IMG/VR virus record: IMGVR_UViG_3300006928_000092
Span: 1 to 23,375 of that record
Source: a virus
Strand: one strand, 5' to 3'
Length of the DNA: 23,375 nt
Shown here: positions 1 through 5,391 of the stretch, one piece after another
Layout of the letters: every line of letters starts with the position of its first letter
How positions within the stretch are numbered: the stretch's first letter is position 1
Translations under genes and position numbers: made by a program
Notes under the pieces: generated by a model
The model's input: only the letters and a program-made list of their open reading frames with translations
What the model was told of the DNA's origin: nothing
Databases searched by the model: none

Positions 1-56
1 ATATCAAATTCTTTGTGAAAAAACTCAAGCCAGACAAAATAAGAGAGAGATGTATA

Positions 57-410
57 ATGACTAATAAAGAAAATCCAATGTTAAATAATCAATTAGAAGT
101 AGTTGAAAATATACTTAAAGATGCTTTAGATTCAATTCACTTTGTATCTAATTGGCATAGTGATCCTATTGAAAAAGCAGGTTTTGCTAATGATGAAGTC
201 ATTCAAAGTATTGATGAATGCGAAATATATATTAATGATGCATTAGAAGAACTTGAGCAATTTAAGTATCATTATAATTCTGAAGATGAAAATCAAAAAT
301 ATCAAAATGATGTAATACCAGCTGAAGAATCTTCATTATACGATGAAGAATTTTCATTTCAAGATCATGAAGATGAAACAGTAGGACCTAAAACTGGTTA
401 TGAAGATTAG
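57..410 (+). CDS. Acidic hypothetical early protein, 117 aa
   Basis: Unrecognised small protein, strongly acidic (Asp/Glu-rich, especially the last 40 residues) and mostly helical in character, with no membrane segment or known motif. The frame is open to the left edge of the window, so the start is uncertain. I chose ATG 57 because a purine-rich AGAGAG stretch lies just upstream and because another frame, open from the edge, stops at 62-64, so the ATG would overlap that stop as its neighbours' starts do. A GTG at 15 would add 14 basic residues unlike the rest. Its last bases overlap the start of the next small gene. Acidic early phage proteins often bind host proteins or mimic DNA, but nothing here shows a particular role. 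Confidence 0.6.
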   Translation: MTNKENPMLNNQLEVVENILKDALDSIHFVSNWHSDPIEKAGFANDEVIQSIDECEIYINDALEELEQFKYHYNSEDENQKYQNDVIPAEESSLYDEEFSFQDHEDETVGPKTGYED

Positions 411-522
411 TATATTTAGTGATCCCGCTGATGGACATGGATTCTGGCAATTCGCTGGAATCCTTTTGCCTTTATTATTAGTTTTAAGGGCTATTACTTT
501 TCACTTTTTTAAAACGGATTAA
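400..522 (+). CDS. Small membrane protein, 40 aa
   Basis: Short ORF starting with an ATG inside the end of the preceding gene and ending at TAA 520-522. After a short polar head (MKISIFSDPADGHGFWQF) it has one hydrophobic stretch, roughly residues 19-33 (GILLPLLLVLRAITF), long enough for a single membrane span, then a short basic tail. It exactly fills the gap between its neighbours, which supports its being a gene. Function is unknown; it could be a small inner-membrane effector of early infection. No strong ribosome binding site is seen, so translation may be coupled to the upstream gene. Confidence 0.5.
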   Translation: MKISIFSDPADGHGFWQFAGILLPLLLVLRAITFHFFKTD

Positions 523-524
523 AA

Positions 525-695
525 ATGACTAGAAAACACTTTATTGCATTTGCAGAATTGTGTGCATATAATGATGTAGACGATGCAATTGCTTACGATA
601 TAGCTGAAGTCTGTAAAACTTTTAATGGACGATTTAGCACAACGCAGTTCTTTGATTATATTTATAAACTCAAAGAGAAAATTAAACGGCACTAA
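525..695 (+). CDS. Small hypothetical protein, 56 aa
   Basis: Starts MTRKHFIAFAELCAYND and ends with a Lys/Arg-rich tail. The pattern of an N-terminal RKHF segment, a central helical part (DDAIAYDIAEVCKTFN) and an F-x-F-D-Y-I end resembles a type of small protein common in phage early regions, for which I know no function. It begins 2 nt after the stop of the upstream membrane protein and ends 15 nt before the next ATG, whose AAGGAG ribosome binding site follows the stop. It fills an otherwise empty stretch in the same direction as its neighbours. Confidence 0.55.
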   Translation: MTRKHFIAFAELCAYNDVDDAIAYDIAEVCKTFNGRFSTTQFFDYIYKLKEKIKRH

Positions 696-710
696 TTTAA
701 GGAGATAAAA

Positions 711-938
711 ATGTTTGAAGCCATAGTTATAGTATGTGTACATGCTCAATTAAGTTGGAAAACTTGTAGTACAGTTGTAGATACTCGAGGTCCATATAAA
801 ACCCACCAAGAATGTAAAGCAAGAACCGACGAAATGACTTTAAATATTAAAAATGAAATGTATCCTAATATACCTATGGCTTGGAGATGTGATAAGCCTA
901 TTTATCATATTAAAGAAAAGAAAGGAATTTCGTTATGA
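711..938 (+). CDS. Cys-containing hypothetical protein, 75 aa
   Basis: Preceded by a strong ribosome binding site (AAGGAG, 7 nt before the ATG). The first 12 or so residues are hydrophobic (MFEAIVIVCVHAQ), followed by several cysteines in a pattern C-x-T-V-V-D-T-R-G-P-Y-x-T-x-x-E-C and a final W-R-C. The hydrophobic start plus paired cysteines would suit a short exported or membrane-anchored protein with disulfides, but no clear signal-peptidase site is visible. Its stop overlaps the ATG of the next gene (ATGA), typical translational coupling. Function unknown. Confidence 0.6.
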   Translation: MFEAIVIVCVHAQLSWKTCSTVVDTRGPYKTHQECKARTDEMTLNIKNEMYPNIPMAWRCDKPIYHIKEKKGISL

Positions 939-1168
939 TAGCTTTATATTTTCCCAATGTTTCTAAAGCCGATTTAGCTAAACGTTTAGGTCCTCAAATA
1001 ACATATATTCGTAATGGACTTAATGGTGTAGATAGAGATAAAACTAATGATGAAAAAGCCTTATGGTTAATTGAACATATATTAGTTAATCTCGAAGATT
1101 TAGATGCAGTCAATAAAAGTAAATTTAAATTTGATAGAATAGCGAAAGGAAATTCTTGGAATGTCTAA
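935..1168 (+). CDS. Hypothetical protein, 77 aa
   Basis: Unrecognised protein of mixed charge with a probable helical middle (KALWLIEHILVNLEDLDAV). The ATG overlaps the stop of the previous gene and follows an AAAGGA ribosome binding site. The end overlaps the next gene by 8 nt. The segment VSKADLAKRLGPQITYIRNG could form a small helix-turn-helix-like pair of helices, but the match is not strong enough for a DNA-binding call. It belongs to the same co-directional run of small early genes. Confidence 0.55.
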   Translation: MIALYFPNVSKADLAKRLGPQITYIRNGLNGVDRDKTNDEKALWLIEHILVNLEDLDAVNKSKFKFDRIAKGNSWNV

Positions 1169-1490
1169 TACTTATGAACCATCAGATAGCATTACAACTA
1201 CTGTTAATCTAAATAAAATATCTATAGAAATAGAAAATAAACTACTTAATTTTATAGATCAAGATATTGTTCATGATATGCTTATGCCTATTGTTGAACA
1301 AATTGTTATAATAGAAAATAATTATACTCAAAAAGACTTAACGAAAATTGAAGAAGAAACTGAAGACGCTAAAATCGGTTTTGACGAATGGTCTACTAAA
1401 CGTATGAATAAAGCAAATGAGCTTATAGTTCCTATTATAACTCAAATTCTTAAAGATGCTCATTATATAAATGTAAATACTTGGAGATAA
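1161..1490 (+). CDS. Acidic helical hypothetical protein, 109 aa
   Basis: Starts at an ATG overlapping the previous gene by 8 nt, with a GAAAGGA ribosome binding site. Sequence is acidic and predicted mainly alpha-helical (for example IEIENKLLNFIDQDIVHDML and the EEETEDAK stretch). No domain is recognised. It is followed after 3 nt by a tiny membrane ORF, whose ribosome binding site (GGAG) lies within the end of this gene. Confidence 0.55.
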   Translation: MSNTYEPSDSITTTVNLNKISIEIENKLLNFIDQDIVHDMLMPIVEQIVIIENNYTQKDLTKIEEETEDAKIGFDEWSTKRMNKANELIVPIITQILKDAHYINVNTWR

Positions 1491-1493
1491 AAA

Positions 1494-1580
1494 ATGAAAC
1501 TGTTTGATCCATTTGACTACACACTCTTATTAATTGCTCTAGCATGTATATTTTATTGGAGCTTAACCCATCAGCTATAA
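1494..1580 (+). CDS. Tiny membrane protein, 28 aa
   Basis: A 28-codon ORF that usual length cut-offs would miss. It has a good ribosome binding site (GGAG, 7 nt before the ATG) and encodes a short amphipathic start (MKLFDPFDYT) followed by one hydrophobic span (LLLIALACIFYW). It fills the gap between two genes, and the next gene's AGGAGG site begins right at its stop. The good start context and membrane-span composition support a real product; function unknown. Confidence 0.45.
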   Translation: MKLFDPFDYTLLLIALACIFYWSLTHQL

Positions 1581-1590
1581 GGAGGACACC

Positions 1591-2013
1591 ATGAACCCTG
1601 ATGACATTAAAACAACTGAAGATACTGCACCATCTAATATTGAACCTAATGATAAAGCTGAATGGGAAGCAGCTAAAGAAGCAGCTCCACATCCATTTGA
1701 AGGTAATATAGGTATTGGTGCAGAAACTGTTAACGGCAGTTTATCTAAAATATCTGATATGATTAACGATCAAATTAATCAAGAAGTTAGTTATATTAGA
1801 GAAAATATTATTCAAGAGCTTCAAGAAATACTTTACGATAAAATTACTGAAGCTAAAGACGAACTTCATTATCAAGTTACTCATGAAATATCAAAGAAAT
1901 ATAATATAAATGATGAAGATATAAGTATTATCTTAAAAGGTCATGAAGAATATAGTCTTGAAGATAGAATTGATGACGTAATTGAAATGGAAATGGAGAT
2001 TAACATTGGCTAA
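1591..2013 (+). CDS. Acidic, coiled hypothetical protein, 140 aa
   Basis: The ribosome binding site is near-perfect (AGGAGG). The protein has a disordered acidic/Pro N-terminal part (about residues 1-40), then long amphipathic helices (about 50-110: SKISDMINDQINQEVSYIRE and following) that could form a coiled coil. No catalytic motif or known domain is visible. Its last 8 nt overlap the TTG start chosen for the next gene. The strong ribosome binding site suggests it is among the better expressed early products. Function unknown. Confidence 0.6.
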   Translation: MNPDDIKTTEDTAPSNIEPNDKAEWEAAKEAAPHPFEGNIGIGAETVNGSLSKISDMINDQINQEVSYIRENIIQELQEILYDKITEAKDELHYQVTHEISKKYNINDEDISIILKGHEEYSLEDRIDDVIEMEMEINIG

Positions 2014-2167
2014 ATTAAAACCTCGTTTAAGTATTAATGATAAAGAGTTACTTTTTGATTTAATCGAACATCGTATATTTCTTCTTACAAGTAGAATTGA
2101 CAGTTCTGAAGAACCTGATGCAATTCATAATCTTGAAAAACTAAAAGATAAATTGGAGCAAATGTAA
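2006..2167 (+). CDS. Small hypothetical protein, 53 aa, TTG start
   Basis: I place the start at TTG 2006 rather than an earlier TTG at 1982, because GGAG at 1995-1998 sits 7 nt upstream of it and the 8-nt overlap with the previous gene fits local practice. The protein (MAKLKPRLSINDKELLFDL and onward) is helical with alternating charges, ending in ...KLKDKLEQM. No domain recognised. The next ATG overlaps its stop by one base. A start without ATG makes this gene easy to mis-annotate. Confidence 0.5.
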   Translation: MAKLKPRLSINDKELLFDLIEHRIFLLTSRIDSSEEPDAIHNLEKLKDKLEQM

Positions 2168-2325
2168 TGGAAGCGTTATTAAATAAGCTTGAATATCGTA
2201 TTAATGAATTACATTGGGACTGGGACAGATTATCTGATAGTGGTAGAGAAACTTTAGATAAAATGTACAAATTAATTAAAAAGATAAAAAAGATGAACAA
2301 TCGTCATATTATAGAGAAAGAATAA
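2167..2325 (+). CDS. Small basic helical protein, 52 aa
   Basis: The ATG shares a base with the preceding stop (TAATG), and the ORF ends 4 nt before the ThyA-family gene. The product is helical and basic (MEALLNKLEYRINELHWDWD then a Lys-rich tail with KLIKKIKKMNN). Length and helical heptad-like spacing resemble the preceding protein, so the two may be related or act together; this is inference. No known function. Confidence 0.5.
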   Translation: MEALLNKLEYRINELHWDWDRLSDSGRETLDKMYKLIKKIKKMNNRHIIEKE

Positions 2326-2329
2326 TCTT

Positions 2330-3127
2330 ATGGAAATCTATCCTAATGAAAGAGGCTATAAAAGAATAGTCCACGATATTATACATAATGGTAGTTATCG
2401 TGAAACTAGGAATGGTCATGTAAAATCTTTACCTAATCAAATCCTTAAAATTGATGGCTTAGATCATGGATTATTTCCAATAATAACAACACGTTACATA
2501 CATTGGCCGGGTATTCTTGGTGAGTATGCAGCTATTATAAGAGGTCCTAAAAATGTTGAAGACTTTGAAAAATGGGGCTGTAACTACTGGTCTTATCTCG
2601 GTGATGAGAACGGCAACCTTAATTTGGACTATGGTAATCTTTGGATTAATGCAAATGGTAAAAACCAAATGCAAGAAGTGGCTATGGCTCTTCGTAATGA
2701 TCCAAGTAGTCGTCGCATGGTTATTAGTGGATGGAATCCTGGTAAACAAGATGATCTTAGTCTTCCCTGTTGTCACTATTCTTACCAGTTTTGGCGCAAC
2801 GATGACTATTTGGATTTACTCTGGATCCAAAGATCTGGCGACTTTATGGTGGGGATTCCCAGTGATATGGTGTTCGCTGCTACTATGCTTTCTTGTTTTG
2901 CCTCTTATGCTTGCATTAAGCCTAGATCTATTACTATGATTATAGGTGATGCGCATGTTTATGAAGAGCATATGGAAACAGCTAAAGTACAACTCGATAA
3001 AGTATGGAGGCAACCTCCTAGATTTGAATTAAAACAACAATATGATATTCAAGGATTTCAACCTGAACATCTTGGAATATTTGATTATAAGCATAGAGGA
3101 AAACTAAATTATGTATTTAAACCGTAA
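2330..3127 (+). CDS. ThyA-family pyrimidine methylase/hydroxymethylase, probably dCMP-specific
   Basis: Member of the thymidylate synthase / dCMP hydroxymethylase family (folate-dependent C5 modification of pyrimidine nucleotides). Visible family residues: GE at 64-65 (E. coli ThyA Glu58), Tyr101, the phosphate-binding SRR at 127-129, catalytic Cys148 in PCCHYSYQF, RSGD at 168-171, and GDAHVY (His/Tyr pair binding the sugar). The residue that is Asn177 in ThyA, which selects uracil, is Asp179 here (GIPSD). In phage T4 dCMP hydroxymethylase the equivalent is Asp, and an Asn-to-Asp change in ThyA is known to shift preference to dCMP. So I expect dCMP as substrate, giving 5-hydroxymethyl- or 5-methyl-dCMP; which one cannot be told from sequence. 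265 aa is normal for the family. It overlaps the MazG-like gene by 17 nt. A plain thymidylate synthase is the alternative. Confidence 0.85.
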   Translation: MEIYPNERGYKRIVHDIIHNGSYRETRNGHVKSLPNQILKIDGLDHGLFPIITTRYIHWPGILGEYAAIIRGPKNVEDFEKWGCNYWSYLGDENGNLNLDYGNLWINANGKNQMQEVAMALRNDPSSRRMVISGWNPGKQDDLSLPCCHYSYQFWRNDDYLDLLWIQRSGDFMVGIPSDMVFAATMLSCFASYACIKPRSITMIIGDAHVYEEHMETAKVQLDKVWRQPPRFELKQQYDIQGFQPEHLGIFDYKHRGKLNYVFKP

Positions 3128-3566
3128 TAATTGGGTTGAAGATATCGCATTAATGCATGCAAAATATAAAGCAAAAGATTGGGTTAAAGATAAAGTATGT
3201 GAAGAAGATTATAAAACTTTAGATACTTTTCTTGCTCACAGAATAGACTTTTTAGAAGAAGAAGTAACTGAAACTGTAAATGCTTATGGTGATGGAGATG
3301 CTAAAGAAGTAGTTGACGGATTAATAGATACAATCGTCGTTGCTCTTGGTACTTTAGATTTATTTGGTGTTAACTCTGCAAAAGTTTGGGATGAAGTATA
3401 TCATTCTAATATGAATAAAGAAGTTGGTGTTAAAGAGTCTAGACCTAATCCACTTGGTGTACCCGATTTAATTAAACCTGAAGGGTGGGAGCCACCTAAT
3501 ATAGGAATAAAAGATTGTGGTATACTACCTGCAGTATTAACTTATGCAAGAAAATTAAAGGAATAA
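3111..3566 (+). CDS. MazG-like nucleotide pyrophosphohydrolase, 151 aa
   Basis: All-alpha NTP pyrophosphohydrolase family. The metal-binding pattern ExxE...ExxD is visible: Glu51-Val-Thr-Glu54, then Glu66-Val-Val-Asp69, followed by GLIDTIVVALG with Asp73. Such enzymes cleave (d)NTPs to (d)NMP and pyrophosphate. The C-terminal KPEGWEPPNI segment is common in phage members. The gene overlaps the end of the ThyA-family gene by 17 nt, so the products are probably made together. A plausible role, by analogy with T4 gp56 (an all-alpha dCTPase/dUTPase), is to turn dCTP into dCMP for the neighbouring enzyme; substrate specificity is inference. Confidence 0.7.
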   Translation: MYLNRNNWVEDIALMHAKYKAKDWVKDKVCEEDYKTLDTFLAHRIDFLEEEVTETVNAYGDGDAKEVVDGLIDTIVVALGTLDLFGVNSAKVWDEVYHSNMNKEVGVKESRPNPLGVPDLIKPEGWEPPNIGIKDCGILPAVLTYARKLKE

Positions 3567-3570
3567 TAAC

Positions 3571-3954
3571 ATGAAACATTTTATAATTCGACCTGATCTA
3601 GGTGAAATAAATGAAGTATTTTATTTAGATAAATCAGAACCTAAATACCAATGGATACAACGTATGATTGGTGGTAACTTTGATTGTGTAGATATTAATG
3701 ACGAAGGTGATACTATATATATTAATGATGAAGGGTTACTAAAAAACTCCAATTATTTCTTTGAAGTTAATTCACCTCTTTATGAAAAGCCTTATCCTCT
3801 TGCAGGTACCGCTATAGTTTCTGGTACAAATATGGAAGGAGATGATGCTAAACCTAAAATTACACATAAAGAGCTAAAAGAAATAATTAAATTTAAAGGT
3901 AATCATAAAATTGATAATGATGCACTTGGATTTAAAATAGCAGCAATACACTAA
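3571..3954 (+). CDS. DUF3846-like protein, 127 aa
   Basis: Residues about 27-90 follow the pattern I know from the DUF3846 family: an I-G-G strand start (QRMIGGNFDCVDI), a Tyr/Asn-Asp-Glu-Gly-x-Leu segment (YINDEGLLKNSNYFF), then L-A-G-T-A-I-V-S-G and an acidic M-E-G-D-D. Proteins of this family are small, common in phages and plasmids, and of unknown role. A good ribosome binding site (AAAGGAA) precedes the ATG. The stop overlaps the next ATG by one base. The family call rests on memory of a loose pattern and could be wrong. Confidence 0.45.
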   Translation: MKHFIIRPDLGEINEVFYLDKSEPKYQWIQRMIGGNFDCVDINDEGDTIYINDEGLLKNSNYFFEVNSPLYEKPYPLAGTAIVSGTNMEGDDAKPKITHKELKEIIKFKGNHKIDNDALGFKIAAIH

Positions 3955-4178
3955 TGGATATTATTTCAATAAATAAAGCTAATAAAGCCTTCACAGGTTT
4001 ATATAATAATTGGTTTATTCATGAAAAGAATTGGTATAGTGAAAACCTTTTAAATATTAATGACGATATAGATCCAGATGATATTCCTATAGAAAATCTT
4101 GAAGATTGTGACTATAAAAATCTAAGAATTCTAGATGAATATTTTAATTATAATTTATATTTTGGAGTAGTAAAATGA
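3954..4178 (+). CDS. Acidic hypothetical protein, 74 aa
   Basis: ATG overlaps the stop of the preceding gene (TAATG), and its own stop overlaps the next start (ATGA), so it is translationally coupled on both sides. The middle is very acidic (NINDDIDPDDIPIENLEDCD) and aromatic residues are frequent (Trp, Tyr, Phe). No domain recognised. An acidic, aromatic surface is seen in several phage inhibitors and DNA mimics, but I would not assign a role. Confidence 0.5.
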   Translation: MDIISINKANKAFTGLYNNWFIHEKNWYSENLLNINDDIDPDDIPIENLEDCDYKNLRILDEYFNYNLYFGVVK

Positions 4179-4408
4179 AATTATCACATTTTTCAGTAAG
4201 TAAAAAGAAATCACCAGTAGACAATATGTTCAGAGCATTTGCTAAAGCATCTTCTTTAGATTTAGGTTTTAGTACTAAAGAAGAAATTAAAGCTAAAGAG
4301 AAAATGAATGTATTACATTGGGTTCCTCTAGGTAGCTTTAAAAATAGAAAGTTAGCATACGAATATATTGATAGTTTAAAGACGGATAGTGTAACGGTAG
4401 CACAATAA
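4175..4408 (+). CDS. Basic hypothetical protein, 77 aa, overlapping a tRNA gene
   Basis: Basic protein (MKLSHFSVSKKKSPVDNMF...), last gene of the early + strand run. The final 29 nt, including the stop codon, coincide with the 5' part of the tRNA-Trp gene (from 4380). The C-terminal residues TDSVTVAQ are therefore dictated by tRNA sequence, which suggests that the reading frame ran into, or was extended by, the tRNA. No known domain. The mRNA and tRNA are likely one transcript, and tRNA 5' processing would cut this message before its stop. Confidence 0.5.
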   Translation: MKLSHFSVSKKKSPVDNMFRAFAKASSLDLGFSTKEEIKAKEKMNVLHWVPLGSFKNRKLAYEYIDSLKTDSVTVAQ

Positions 4409-4453
4409 GCTCCAACCTTATTAGTCTGGGTTCAAATCCTAGTTCGTCTGCCA
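4380..4453 (+). tRNA. tRNA-Trp (anticodon CCA)
   Basis: All arms fold: acceptor AGACGGA (4380-4386) with TTCGTCT (4443-4449); D stem GTGT/GCAC (4389-4392/4400-4403) with a GG-containing loop; anticodon stem ATAAG/CTTAT (4405-4409/4417-4421) with the 7-nt loop CTCCAAC giving anticodon CCA at 4412-4414; a 4-nt variable region; T stem CTGGG/CCTAG (4426-4430/4438-4442) with loop TTCAAAT; discriminator G4450 and an encoded CCA tail at 4451-4453. It should read UGG as tryptophan. It overlaps the upstream CDS by 29 nt. No integrase gene lies nearby, so an attachment-site role is not supported here. Confidence 0.92.
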
Positions 4454-4678
4454 AGAATTCGTTAATATAGAGTAGATTAAGTTGCGAAAATTTAACGAAT
4501 AGCACAATAAACTGACAATGACTTGAGATTACGTAAGGCTCGATTTATCGCGGTAATTCCTGTCAGCCGACGGGCTACGAGGTGAGTGCAAAATAGCAAT
4601 GAGAGTTAAGGCCTCCTACTTGGTAGCGACAAGTAAAAAATGCGACTCCTAGCTAACTCGGCCTGGTTAGATTGCAAA
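4454..4678 (+). ncRNA. Candidate structured RNA between tRNA and terminator
   Basis: There is no convincing ORF in about 225 nt, in an otherwise gene-packed region. Base composition is more GC-rich than flanking genes and several helices are possible on the + strand: 4457-4465 with 4492-4500 (9 bp), CTGACA 4512-4517 with TGTCAG 4561-4566, ATTAC 4528-4532 with GTAAT 4553-4557, ACTTG 4618-4622 with CAAGT 4630-4634, GAGTTA 4603-4608 with TAACTC 4654-4659 and AGGCC 4609-4613 with GGCCT 4660-4664. The last two would form a pseudoknot. It runs directly from the tRNA into a strong terminator, so it is probably transcribed with it. I do not recognise the family. Confidence 0.45.
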
Positions 4679-4720
4679 AATAAGCCCAGGGTACATAACG
4701 TACTCTGGGCTTATTGATCT
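4679..4720. terminator. Bidirectional rho-independent terminator
   Basis: A 16-bp stem (4679-4694 with 4700-4715, a single G-U pair) with a 5-nt loop ATAAC, flanked by an A-run on the left and T-rich sequence on the right. It ends the + strand early-gene/tRNA transcript and also faces the 3' end of the minus-strand gene at 4731-5144, so it can serve both directions. Confidence 0.85.
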
Positions 4721-4730
4721 TTTAAAATTT

Positions 4731-5144
4731 TTACGAACCCCCATCCGACGTCTCCGTCAGTGCAGCAATTCTTGCGTTCAACTCGACTTCGGACAATTCA
4801 GCAGTATCAATCGTTAATGATGTTTGATCTATACGTTGCAATTTAGGTTGCTCAAATTCAGCAAGAGCAAGAGCTAATCTTTCAATAGTCTCTTGGTCTT
4901 CAACTTGCATTGCTTTAACTAATTGAACTTTTAATATGTCAACAGCAGCAGGCATCTCTGTGATAACATCGTCTCTAATCTTTTTGAACTCAGAGGCAGA
5001 CAATTTCATTGCATCTCTAAGAGATTTATTTTGTCGACGAGTTTCAGCACCTTTAGCTTGCATTTTTTTAGCATGTTCTGAATCTATAATTGGACGAAGT
5101 TGTTTAAGAGAATTAGGATGCTTTCCGCAGTTCTCGTATCCCAT
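4731..5144 (-). CDS. Possible small terminase subunit, 137 aa
   Basis: Minus-strand gene between two + strand blocks, with a perfect AGGAGG ribosome binding site 5 nt before its ATG. The protein is helical and charged: a basic N-terminal half (AKGAETRRQNKSLRDAMKL) that could bind DNA, a middle PAAVDILKVQLVKAMQ, then LAEFEQPKLQRIDQTSL and a C-terminal ELSEVELNARIAAL segment. The order basic helices, EFExPKLQR-like linker and LSxxEL tail resembles phage small terminase subunits, which recognise packaging sites on DNA; this is recall of a pattern, not a firm match. It is flanked by two near-identical direct repeats, one of which overlaps its last codons. Alternative: an unrelated DNA-binding protein. 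Confidence 0.45.
   Translation of the reverse strand: MGYENCGKHPNSLKQLRPIIDSEHAKKMQAKGAETRRQNKSLRDAMKLSASEFKKIRDDVITEMPAAVDILKVQLVKAMQVEDQETIERLALALAEFEQPKLQRIDQTSLTIDTAELSEVELNARIAALTETSDGGS
4733..4750. repeat. GC-rich direct repeat, copy 1
   Basis: ACGAACCCCCATCCGACG. It matches copy 2 at 5190-5208 except for one inserted A and one C/G change. It overlaps the 3' end (codons SDGGS and stop) of the minus-strand gene. Such a G/C run is rare in this AT-rich sequence, so the match is unlikely to be chance. Confidence 0.7.
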
Positions 5145-5157
5145 AATAACCTCCTGG

Positions 5158-5180
5158 GTAAATATTTACTTATAGGAGAC
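5158..5180 (+). promoter_or_regulatory. Candidate phage RNA polymerase promoter with palindrome
   Basis: The 12-bp perfect palindrome GTAAATATTTAC (5158-5169) is followed at once by TTATAGGAGAC (5170-5180), which resembles the initiation part of T7-class promoters (CTATAGGGAGA), with a possible start at G5175. It points into the replication module, whose T7-type RNA polymerase is encoded downstream. It lies in the only clear divergent intergenic gap, so the palindrome may instead be an operator for the minus-strand gene. Only one copy was found by eye. Confidence 0.4.
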
Positions 5181-5189
5181 ATTTAAAAA

Positions 5190-5208
5190 ACGAAACCCCC
5201 ATCCGAGG
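5190..5208. repeat. GC-rich direct repeat, copy 2
   Basis: ACGAAACCCCCATCCGAGG, near-identical to copy 1 (4733-4750) in the same orientation. Its 3' end supplies the GAGG of the ribosome binding site for the small basic protein that starts at 5215. The two copies bracket the minus-strand gene. Confidence 0.7.
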
Positions 5209-5214
5209 TGTGTT

Positions 5215-5376
5215 ATGCGCAAAATCAATCCTATTGCTAAAGCAATCGCTATAAGTCGTCGTCGTACGGCTAGTCTTATAGTTCCTAATAAAAAGAAATA
5301 TGATCGTAAAAAAGATAAACTTAACGAAAAAGGCTATCGCCTTTTTTTACAAGATAAATTACTTAATAATGAATAG
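5215..5376 (+). CDS. Small, very basic protein, 53 aa
   Basis: First gene of the replication block, with GAGGTG as ribosome binding site. The product is rich in Lys and Arg (MRKINPIAKAIAISRRRTAS, then VPNKKKYDRKKDK), like short basic proteins found next to replication genes in several marine phages; such charge suits nucleic acid binding, but no fold is recognised. A terminator-like hairpin (5327-5348) lies within its last third of codons, so full-length expression could depend on read-through. It ends 15 nt before the next ATG. Confidence 0.55.
   Translation: MRKINPIAKAIAISRRRTASLIVPNKKKYDRKKDKLNEKGYRLFLQDKLLNNE
5327..5348 (+). terminator. Terminator-like hairpin inside a coding region
   Basis: Stem AAAAAGGC/GCCTTTTT (8 bp) with loop TATC, followed by more T residues. 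It lies within codons of the 53-aa basic protein (reading NEKGYRLF). It could attenuate host-polymerase transcription into the DNA polymerase operon; alternatively it is a chance result of the codons. Confidence 0.45.
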
Positions 5377-5391
5377 AAAGGTAGGTTACTA

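Noticed and set aside
2-64. Open frame ending at 62-64 that could be the tail of an upstream gene overlapping the first listed gene
   Set aside because: Only 20 codons are visible, with no recognisable sequence; kept only as support for choosing ATG 57.
2471-3013. Open frames on the minus strand and in another + frame (up to 128 codons) within the ThyA-family gene
   Set aside because: They lie fully inside a gene with clear catalytic motifs, have no ribosome binding sites and odd composition; shadows.
4380-4453. tRNA gene as a phage attachment site
   Set aside because: No integrase gene in the window, and the tRNA is complete rather than a 3' fragment.
4461-4475. AATATAGAGTAGA as a second phage promoter
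   Set aside because: It shares only TATAG with the candidate at 5171-5175 and lies in the probable stem-loop just after the tRNA.
4454-4678. Group I intron or tmRNA following the tRNA
   Set aside because: I see no group I P7/guanosine-site consensus and no tmRNA tRNA-like ends or tag ORF; left as an unknown structured RNA.
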